Origin: CAG-273 sp051891195
GTDB taxonomy: Bacteria > Bacillota > Clostridia > TANB77 > CAG-508
Direction of reading: 5' to 3'
Length of the DNA stretch: 17,725 bases
NCBI GenBank assembly: GCA_051891195.1
Contig: JBJFEZ010000011.1
Span: forward strand, 1-17,725
The notes under the pieces are model-generated. The model did not search any database. It had not been told where the DNA came from and worked only from the letters and a program-made list of their open reading frames with translations. The translations under genes and the position numbers were made by a program. Below are positions 1 to 5,017 of this stretch, one piece after another (positions within the stretch are counted from its first letter, which is position 1; each line of letters begins with the position of its first letter).

Positions 1-1
1 A

Positions 2-592
2 ATGAAAAAAGAAATAGATTTTATAATTACAGATATAATAATGCCAGAATTAGATGGAATTGGAGTAATAGAAAGAATAGATGAAGAATATGAACTAGGA
101 AACTTGAAAAAGAAACCAGGAATAATAATTGTATCAGCAATAGTGCATGACAACTTTAAATTTGATATTTTTAAAAAAGGCGTTAATTATTATATGACAA
201 AACCAATAAATTATGAAATGTTAGAGAAAAGAATTGTTGAGTTATATGATGGAATCATGAGTATGGAGCTAGAGGAAAAAATATCAATGAGATTAAAAGA
301 AATTGGCATATATCCAAATTTACTAGGGTATGCTTACATTAAATCGGCTGTAGAGGTTTTAATTCAAAGACCAGAAATACAAAACAATTATAGAAATGAA
401 TTATATCCAATAATAGCGGAACAAAATAACAAAGAGGTAAAGTCAATAGAAAAATCAATTATAAATGCAATAAATACTGCATGGAATAAAAAAGAGGGAA
501 TAGTAGATTTGTTAGATAATGATGAAGAAAAGCCCTCTGCAAATAAAATATTGGCAACTCTTGTAGAAGAAATGAATAATACATATAAATAA
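2..592 (+). CDS. spo0A: Spo0A-like sporulation response regulator, 5' end missing
   Basis: Partial gene: the frame is open to the window edge and the protein lacks roughly the first 45 residues of the receiver domain, so the first ATG here is probably internal. Visible receiver features (numbered from that ATG) are the phospho-acceptor Asp11 in ITDIIMPELDG, the conserved Ser45 in IIVSA, and Lys67 in YMTKPIN. From about residue 90 on it matches the Spo0A DNA-binding domain: IGIYPNLLGYAYIKSAVEVL, then ELYPIIAEQ and a helix-turn-helix ending INAINTAW. In the family, phosphorylated Spo0A binds 0A boxes and starts sporulation. The recognition-helix region reads VKSIEKSIINAINTAW, whereas the usual Spo0A pattern is arginine-rich (RVERAIRHAIEVAW), so DNA specificity may have drifted or this may be a paralogue. 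It ends 3 nt-scale close to a hairpin terminator shared with the opposing RT operon. Family assignment is confident; orthology to canonical spo0A is less so. Confidence 0.85.
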   Translation: MKKEIDFIITDIIMPELDGIGVIERIDEEYELGNLKKKPGIIIVSAIVHDNFKFDIFKKGVNYYMTKPINYEMLEKRIVELYDGIMSMELEEKISMRLKEIGIYPNLLGYAYIKSAVEVLIQRPEIQNNYRNELYPIIAEQNNKEVKSIEKSIINAINTAWNKKEGIVDLLDNDEEKPSANKILATLVEEMNNTYK

Positions 593-614
593 AAGGCAGC
601 TTAAATTCTGCCTT
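593..614. terminator. Shared hairpin terminator between spo0A and the RT operon
   Basis: A perfect 7-bp stem, AAGGCAG (593-599) with CTGCCTT (608-614), and an 8-nt loop. It starts right after the spo0A stop codon and 14 nt past the RT stop codon on the other strand. Read on the minus strand, the stem is followed by TTATT, which suits intrinsic termination of the RT operon. On the plus strand the stem is preceded by A residues and followed by ATC, a weaker tail. It probably separates two convergent transcripts. Confidence 0.6.
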
Positions 615-627
615 ATCAAGTGTGTGG

Positions 628-2697
628 CTACAAGCCATATTTTTTCAAAATATAGTCAAAGAAATGTTCTAACTCGAATTTAGCAGAATTAGGCAACTTG
701 GATGATAGTAATGCTGGTGGAATTTCGAGTTTGGAACTTTTTTTCTTTGTTCTTTTAAATACAACTTTTTGCTTATCTAGGTATAATTTTTGTATTGCAT
801 ATCCATTATCAAGCCAATTGTTAGATAATAATCCAGATCCTTTTCTATACCAATAACAAGTATGCTTATATGCAGAATTACAAAGTTTGAAACCCAAGAT
901 ATTCTCAATATCATTAAATGTTAAAGTAAAAGTTACTTTGGTACAATTAGCAAAATGTTCAAATAAATTTTCATAGATGCTTTTTCGCTTTCGTTGTTTG
1001 ATTTCATCAGAATTTTGTATATCATGAATTATTTGATATACATCAACATCCCTTAAATGTACTAAATCAGTATCAACAAAAATAATTTCATCATCAATAC
1101 AAAATTCATGAACATAAGCCATATTTCGTATTGTTCGATCCTTTGAAAGTTTCTTAAAAATTATCCTGCGTGGTTGGTCAGGATTTATTTTCTTGTCGCA
1201 GTAATAACATTTTCCAGCCTGCCTATCCCAAACAGATTTATACTTGCCACTTACTTTTGAAATTTCTTGAGTATTTAATCTTTCAGAAAAATATTCTGAA
1301 TCTAGGAAAATATTTTTCTTCGTATCAATTGTTCTGTGTTCAACTAAAACTACATCTTCTAAATTTATAACATTAACATTTTTATTAGTAGTTAAAGTAA
1401 AATTGGAACGACCACTATTGTCGGAATACCAATATTGTTTGATTAGCATACTAGTAGTTTTATTTGGATACATACTTTTCATCAAACGCAGTAAGAGGGC
1501 ATTTACAACAACATCAAAGTGTTTGAATATTTCTGCAGATTCTTCAACACGATGATAAGAAGCCCATCCATGTAGTTTTGAATTTATTGTTTGAATCAAT
1601 TTTTTTTGTGACCATTTTGTTTCAGGATTAAGAATAAGATCCTCTAAATCTTTTTCAAAATTCTTAACTGCTTTTTCGGATGGAATGCAGCAGGGATGAC
1701 CATCAATTCTACAATAGAATCGAGAAAGGAAATCAAAGCCTGTAGAAATATGTTCGATATGCGTTTTGTTAGGAGATAACACTAGACCTCTAGGTGCTAA
1801 AAATTCTTTGATGGCCTCTAAATATTTTTCTGCATTTTCTTTAGTTCTAGCAGATATACAAATATCATCTGCAAAACGAATTGCATAACCATCAAAATAA
1901 TCTATGTGCTTTTGATCCTCCTGCATATCATATAGAAGTTTTTGAATTCCATCCAGAGTCATATTGCCTAAAATTGGAGAAATATTGCATCCTAAAGAAA
2001 TTCCTGTATCTATTGGAAAAATTTCATTATTAAAAACAATTCCAGCTCCAATAAATTCTTTTAGAACTTTTTTGTTCATTGGAATATTATCCAAAAGCCA
2101 TTTATGACTAATAGAATCATAACATGATTTTACATCGCAAATAAGAAACCAACTAGGTGCATCAGGTTCTTTTAGTAGATCCATAATTAAAGCATGAGCA
2201 TCTAAAGCGGAACGCCCTTTTCTAAAAGCAAAAGATTTTCTATCAGCAGTAGCTTCAGATATAGGCTCTAAAGCCATACAATATAACACTTGCATTGTTC
2301 TGTCATACATTGATGGAATACCGATTCGCCTTTCTTTGCTTGACCTAGAGTCACTTATAACAAAGCGTTTATATGGCTTTGATTTATAATTACGATGTGA
2401 CAAAGAAATAGCAGCCCTCATTTTATCGGAAGCCTTGATCCATCTTTCTCCATCAATACCAGGAGATGACTTTAAAACTTCAGATACCTTGTGAACTGCT
2501 AGTGCTTTTGCCTCGATAGAAGAAACTATACGAATACTTAATTTTTTCATTTCTTCCTTATGATTTTTAAAAGAGGCTATAGATAATAATTTTTGCCATT
2601 TCAACACTTTTTGTTCTGCAGAATCCCAGTCAAAAGAATTCCACATTTCTGATAAAATTTCATCTGGTAATTCAATTGTATTTGCTGTAATCCTCAT
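628..2697 (-). CDS. Group II intron-like reverse transcriptase with decayed HNH-like motif and DUF7662-like C-terminal domain
   Basis: 689 residues. Residues 20-60 resemble the N-terminal (RT0) region of group II intron proteins (FDWDSAEQKVLKWQ). The finger/palm follows: GIDG at 80-83, RRIGIPSMYDRTMQ at 123-136, first catalytic Asp188 in ICDVKSCYDSI, SLGCNISPILGN at 234-245, and RFADD at 274-278 with Asp277/Asp278 catalytic. Thumb/maturase-like segment LIQTINSKLHGWASYHR is at 367-383. A zinc-knuckle-like CYYC at 497-500 pairs with HEFC at 530-533 as in HNH endonucleases, but the central His-His is replaced (RRIIFKK), so nuclease activity is doubtful. Residues 575-650 (LTFNDIENILGFKL, then NNWLDNGYAI and VVFKR) resemble DUF7662. 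Motif 4 has LG rather than the usual QG, and the active site has FADD rather than YADD. The start overlaps the upstream nuclease stop by 4 nt (ATGA), and its GGAGGG ribosome site lies inside that gene. No intron domain V/VI is seen. RT identity is very secure; biological role is unknown, with repair or defence the leading guesses. Confidence 0.93.
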   Translation of the reverse strand: MRITANTIELPDEILSEMWNSFDWDSAEQKVLKWQKLLSIASFKNHKEEMKKLSIRIVSSIEAKALAVHKVSEVLKSSPGIDGERWIKASDKMRAAISLSHRNYKSKPYKRFVISDSRSSKERRIGIPSMYDRTMQVLYCMALEPISEATADRKSFAFRKGRSALDAHALIMDLLKEPDAPSWFLICDVKSCYDSISHKWLLDNIPMNKKVLKEFIGAGIVFNNEIFPIDTGISLGCNISPILGNMTLDGIQKLLYDMQEDQKHIDYFDGYAIRFADDICISARTKENAEKYLEAIKEFLAPRGLVLSPNKTHIEHISTGFDFLSRFYCRIDGHPCCIPSEKAVKNFEKDLEDLILNPETKWSQKKLIQTINSKLHGWASYHRVEESAEIFKHFDVVVNALLLRLMKSMYPNKTTSMLIKQYWYSDNSGRSNFTLTTNKNVNVINLEDVVLVEHRTIDTKKNIFLDSEYFSERLNTQEISKVSGKYKSVWDRQAGKCYYCDKKINPDQPRRIIFKKLSKDRTIRNMAYVHEFCIDDEIIFVDTDLVHLRDVDVYQIIHDIQNSDEIKQRKRKSIYENLFEHFANCTKVTFTLTFNDIENILGFKLCNSAYKHTCYWYRKGSGLLSNNWLDNGYAIQKLYLDKQKVVFKRTKKKSSKLEIPPALLSSKLPNSAKFELEHFFDYILKKYGL

Positions 2698-3458
2698 AAA
2701 TCACCCTCCATTATATTAATTGTCAAACTTATTGGACAATGGTCTGAACTATAAATTTGCGAATAAATTCCAGCATCTTGTATAGCCGAAGCAAAAAAGT
2801 CTGATACCAAAAAATAATCTAGTCGCCAACCAATGTTATTAATTTTAGAATCTTTACCAACATTCCACCATGTAAAAGCATCATTAGTATCAGGATAAAG
2901 ATATCTAAATGAATCTATAAAACCCTCATTGAGTAAATTTTCAAATTCAATTCGTTGGTCATCTATAAATTCTGTAGAATTTGGAAGGGAATTGCATACA
3001 TCTAAATCAGAAAATGCAATATTAAAATCACCACAAATTATAACAGGCTTTATATAATTAAGTTCTGAAACATAGTTAAAAAATAATTCATCCCAATCCA
3101 TACGATAATTGATTCTTGAAATACCCATTTGTGAATTTGGAGAATATACATTAACAAGATAAAATGTTTCGTATTCTAAAGTAATAATTCTACCCTCAAC
3201 ATCAAAATCGGAATTACAATTATTGAAATCATAAGAAATTGATAGTGGCTTATGTTTTGTGAAAATAGCAGTTCCAGAATAACCTTTCCTAGAACAATAA
3301 TTCCAAAATTGATAATATCCAGGAATAGAAATGATTGGTTGTTGACACTTGGTTTCTTGTAAACAAAAAAAGTCAGCATCTACAGAATTGAAAAAAGATA
3401 AAAAACCTTTCTCAATGCAAGAATTTAATCCATTAACATTCCATGAAAACATCTTCAA
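2694..3458 (-). CDS. ExoIII/APE-type endonuclease (EEP superfamily), partner of the RT
   Basis: 254 residues, normal length for ExoA/XthA enzymes, which cut at abasic sites and have 3'-5' exonuclease and 3'-phosphatase activity. All core residues are visible: Asn7 in SWNVNGL, metal ligand Glu35 in LQETKCQ, GYSGTAIFTK at 59-68, Tyr105 in NVYSPNSQ, Asp144 and Asn146 in ICGDFNIAF, GWRLDYFLVSD at 210-220, and Asp239-His240 in SSDHCPI. Ribosome site AGAGGGGGTGAT is about 12 nt before the ATG. It is the first gene of a minus-strand operon and its stop overlaps the RT start, so the two proteins are probably made together. The family's housekeeping member is ExoA, but the coupling to an RT indicates a dedicated partner: it could nick or gap DNA for priming, or clean 3' ends for extension. 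Enzyme class is confident; role in this pair is inference. Confidence 0.93.
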   Translation of the reverse strand: MKMFSWNVNGLNSCIEKGFLSFFNSVDADFFCLQETKCQQPIISIPGYYQFWNYCSRKGYSGTAIFTKHKPLSISYDFNNCNSDFDVEGRIITLEYETFYLVNVYSPNSQMGISRINYRMDWDELFFNYVSELNYIKPVIICGDFNIAFSDLDVCNSLPNSTEFIDDQRIEFENLLNEGFIDSFRYLYPDTNDAFTWWNVGKDSKINNIGWRLDYFLVSDFFASAIQDAGIYSQIYSSDHCPISLTINIMEGDL

Positions 3459-3490
3459 AATAAATCACCCCCTCTTATAAGAAGTCTAAC

Positions 3491-3542
3491 ACATATAATT
3501 TTTTTGTTCAATAATGTGCGATGGAACGAATTTTTTATATGT
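3491..3542 (-). other. Leader hairpin of the endonuclease/RT operon
   Basis: Inverted repeat ACATATAA (3491-3498) with TTATATGT (3535-3542), an inner GTTC (3506-3509) with GAAC (3524-3527), and an internal loop of T-rich sequence. It lies in the predicted 5' untranslated leader of the minus-strand operon, roughly 35-85 nt before its first start codon. It might be an RNA control element, a structured RNA used by the RT, or chance pairing in AT-rich DNA. Confidence 0.35.
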
Positions 3543-3570
3543 ACTAGATTGTACTAATTTGTACTAATTT
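3541..3570. repeat. Three tandem 10-bp GTACTARWTT repeats
   Basis: GTACTAGATT, GTACTAATTT and GTACTAATTT lie head to tail. They start immediately downstream of the predicted minus-strand -10 box and so overlap the expected transcription start of the endonuclease/RT operon. Further TGTAC cores occur at 3936, 3961 and 3977, in front of the pilin-like gene. One-helical-turn spacing (10 bp) is what a repressor or activator array would show; no regulator gene is visible in the window. Confidence 0.55.
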
Positions 3571-3572
3571 GC

Positions 3573-3602
3573 ATTATAACAAATTTTCCGAAAAATCGGA
3601 AA
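3573..3602 (-). promoter_or_regulatory. Extended -10 promoter of the endonuclease/RT operon with an upstream palindrome
   Basis: On the minus strand, TGTTATAAT (3581 down to 3573) is a perfect extended -10 element. The -35 region at 17-bp spacing is poor (TTCCGA) and is taken up by a 7-bp palindrome, TTTCCGA (3585-3591) with TCGGAAA (3596-3602), loop AAAA. The palindrome lies between this promoter and the divergent plus-strand promoter at 3620, a typical operator position. The predicted leader is about 105-110 nt. Confidence 0.5.
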
Positions 3603-3619
3603 TAAATTTTGAAAAAATG

Positions 3620-3648
3620 TTGACATTTTTTTAATTTATTGATAGACT
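3620..3648 (+). promoter_or_regulatory. Divergent sigma-A-type promoter
   Basis: TTGACA (3620-3625), 17-bp spacer, TAGACT (3643-3648). The -35 box is perfect and the -10 box is fair. Transcription would begin near 3655 and run through the small open frame and TA repeat that follow, towards the pilin-like gene. Confidence 0.55.
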
Positions 3649-3686
3649 AAAGGGGAAAAAATTTATGCACTAAAGAGGAGGGGAGT

Positions 3687-3794
3687 ATGAGTAGTAAAAA
3701 ATCGCTGAAAGCCTTGCAGCCGTATATATATATATATATCGGAAGCAGTAAAAAGAGCAAGGGCGAATATCATCATATGACAGAATTTTGGTAA
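3687..3794 (+). CDS. Possible 35-residue leader peptide or structured small RNA
   Basis: A strong ribosome site (GAGGAGGGG, 3675-3683) precedes this ATG by 3 nt, which is rather tight. The product would be 35 residues with a basic start (MSSKKSLKALQP), an alternating Tyr-Ile stretch encoded by a TA dinucleotide repeat, and a short tail ending TEFW. Not recognised. The same stretch can fold: GCTG/CAGC (3704-3720), CCG/CGG around the TA tract (3720-3742), and GCCTTG (3711-3716) with CAAGGGC (3758-3764). A leader peptide, an RNA gene for the adjacent RT, or a decayed region are all possible; coding status is unproven. Confidence 0.25.
   Translation: MSSKKSLKALQPYIYIYIGSSKKSKGEYHHMTEFW
3723..3739. 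repeat. TA dinucleotide tract
   Basis: Seventeen bases of alternating T and A inside the small open frame, flanked by CCG and CGG so that the whole can form a cruciform or hairpin. A length change of one repeat unit (2 bp) would shift the reading frame of the 35-codon ORF, so slippage-based variation is possible. Confidence 0.6.
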
Positions 3795-3812
3795 AATATA
3801 ATAGCCGAAATT

Positions 3813-3845
3813 ATAGACATAAAAATTGATTGGATGTCTATTTTT
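3813..3845 (+). terminator. Weak hairpin with T-run upstream of the pilin-like gene
   Basis: ATAGACAT (3813-3820) pairs with ATGTCTAT (3834-3841), 13-nt loop, followed by TTTTT to 3845. If functional it would end the transcript from the 3620 promoter as an RNA of about 190 nt or attenuate the pilin-like gene. The stem is AT-rich, so strength is doubtful. Confidence 0.35.
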
Positions 3846-3960
3846 AGTGTATTATGTGTCTATTATAGAAAAAAAGTAACACAAATTTACAAGTATTTAA
3901 AAAATAATTCGTATGGCACGAATTAGTAACTTGTATGTACTAAAAAATAGAAAATTAAAG

Positions 3961-4018
3961 TGTACAAAAAATATTTGTACAAGTGGAATAGAAAGAAACT
4001 AGCCACATTGCTAGTTTC
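3961..4018 (+). other. Two stem-loops in the leader of the pilin-like gene
   Basis: First, TGTACAAA (3961-3968) with TTTGTACA (3974-3981), 5-nt loop. Second, GAAACTAGC (3995-4003) with GCTAGTTTC (4010-4018), a perfect 9-bp stem with a 6-nt loop. No T-run follows the second, so it is not a standard terminator; it ends about 24 nt before the AAGGAG ribosome site. The rest of 3846-4057 holds no gene that I can see. Confidence 0.5.
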
Positions 4019-4057
4019 AAGAATAGGTTAAATAAATTAGAAAGGAGTAAATTTTTT

Positions 4058-4700
4058 ATGAAAAATTATTATAAAAATCGACAAAATTCAGGTATCACTT
4101 TGATTGCTCTCGTTGTTACAATAGTGGTGCTACTAATTTTAGCAGGAATAACCATAACTGCTCTATTTGGAGATAATGGTTTAATAGAAAGAGCAAAAAT
4201 AGCAGACCAAAAAACAAAAAAGGAAGGGGCAAAAGAGCAAATAAAATTAGGCATAATAGCATGGCGAACAGAGCATTATGAAGCAGACATAGACCAAGAC
4301 ACATTAATGGATGTAATTAATAATATAACAGGAGCAACGGTTGCGAAAAATGAAGAAACAGGAGAAATAGACATAACAATAAATGGAGAAACATTCGCAT
4401 TCACAGAAATATTAGATGAATATATAAAGGAGCCTAGTAAAAAATTCATTGATTTTTCTGTATACGGTGTTCAACTATCATGCGAAGAGGGGACTACCTG
4501 GTATGAGTTTGCATACGAGGAATATGGTGGAAAGAATGAAATGTTTGTAGCTCTTATTCGGAACTCACGGTCGAGGAGCTATTGATGGTGACGTGGTAGG
4601 TTTCATGGATTTTGGAGGTGATGATGTGTATCTGAAAGGACCAAATGGAAATGTGAACTGGAATGACGAAATTGTTGCCTTCGCATATTTGTTGGAGTAA
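4058..4700 (+). pseudogene. Type IV pilin-like protein, interrupted by a +1 frameshift
   Basis: AGAAAGGAG precedes the ATG. Residues 1-12 are a short basic leader ending in Gly12, followed by the hydrophobic prepilin helix ITLIALVVTIVVLLILAGIT (13-32): a class III signal peptide, cut after Gly12 in the family. The usual Glu at mature position 5 is Ala. The rest is a charged, exported-looking globular part. The first frame ends at 4585 (175 residues), with a low-complexity Arg/Ser tail out of character. From 4560 a clean second frame carries on (GTHGRGAIDGDVVGFMDFGG, and onward) to the TAA at 4698-4700, adding 46 residues for about 213 in all. The frames join by skipping one base in or near the CGG codon at 4559-4561. 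In the family such proteins are surface or secretion-pilus subunits, but no pilus assembly gene is nearby. It may be a decaying orphan, or the extra base may be a sequencing error. Confidence 0.7.
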
Positions 4701-4715
4701 GCATAATGATGTTAA

Positions 4716-4907
4716 CAAAAGATAACTCAATGGATCTATGTCAATTTAGTAAGTGTATATAAAAACGGAAGATATGAAATGGGAAAAGGAGTTGCAACAG
4801 ATACATCAAAGGATCCTTTGTTTCCAATAGGAACAGCTACTACACGTACTTTAGCTGCTACAACTTTTCAGCCCTCCCCTCACTTTTTTTGTAGGGCTGT
4901 ATGCTGA
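4716..4907 (+). pseudogene. Remnant of an unidentified coding sequence
   Basis: In the same frame as the pilin-like 3' part, after three stops (4698-4715), a 63-codon stretch is open to TGA at 4905-4907. It starts QKITQWIYVNLVSVYKNGRY and continues with a Thr-rich stretch (GTATTRTLAATT), and has no start codon or ribosome site. It looks like the C-terminal end of a surface-protein gene whose front is lost. The identity is not known, and chance openness in this AT-rich DNA cannot be ruled out. The remaining bases up to 4956 contain only the inverted repeat listed separately. Confidence 0.35.
4869..4899. terminator. Inverted repeat that may end the pilin region
   Basis: CAGCCCT (4869-4875) pairs with AGGGCTG (4893-4899) across a 17-nt loop that itself holds a T-run. 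No T-run follows the second arm on either strand, so termination is uncertain. It lies between the accessory island and the recD2 promoter. Confidence 0.35.
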
Positions 4908-4956
4908 TATTAATTATTTGATATTTTTATCCAAAAAATAATTTCATACATAACTC

Positions 4957-4985
4957 TTGTAAAAAAGTAAAAATAACGATAGAAT
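4957..4985 (+). promoter_or_regulatory. Promoter of the recD2-comF-KAP run
   Basis: TTGTAA (4957-4962), 17-bp spacer, TAGAAT (4980-4985). It stands 32 nt ahead of the recD2 TTG start, with AGAGGT at 5003-5008 as ribosome site. Confidence 0.5.
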
Positions 4986-5017
4986 AGCATAAACAAAATA
5001 TAAGAGGTAAAAAAACT

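Noticed and set aside
1170..1370. 66-codon plus-strand frame inside the RT gene
   Set aside because: Opposite to well-conserved RT coding sequence, with no ribosome site or recognisable product.
3541..3570. CRISPR array
   Set aside because: Units are 10 bp, contiguous and only three, without spacers or cas genes.
3600..3850. c-di-GMP riboswitch in front of the pilin-like gene
   Set aside because: Pilin genes in Clostridia often have one, but the conserved core segments of the class I and class II aptamers are not visible here.
593..4057. Complete mobile group II intron
   Set aside because: Only 35 nt lie between the RT stop and spo0A, so domains V and VI cannot be present in the normal place, and no GUGYG 5' end or domain V signature was found; a separate nuclease gene in the operon is also atypical.
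628..4700. Diversity-generating retroelement (RT plus pilin-like variable target)
   Set aside because: The RT has group II-like motifs (ISP after motif 4, maturase-like thumb, HNH-type knuckle) and is far longer than DGR RTs; no template/variable repeat pair with A-specific differences was found in the window.
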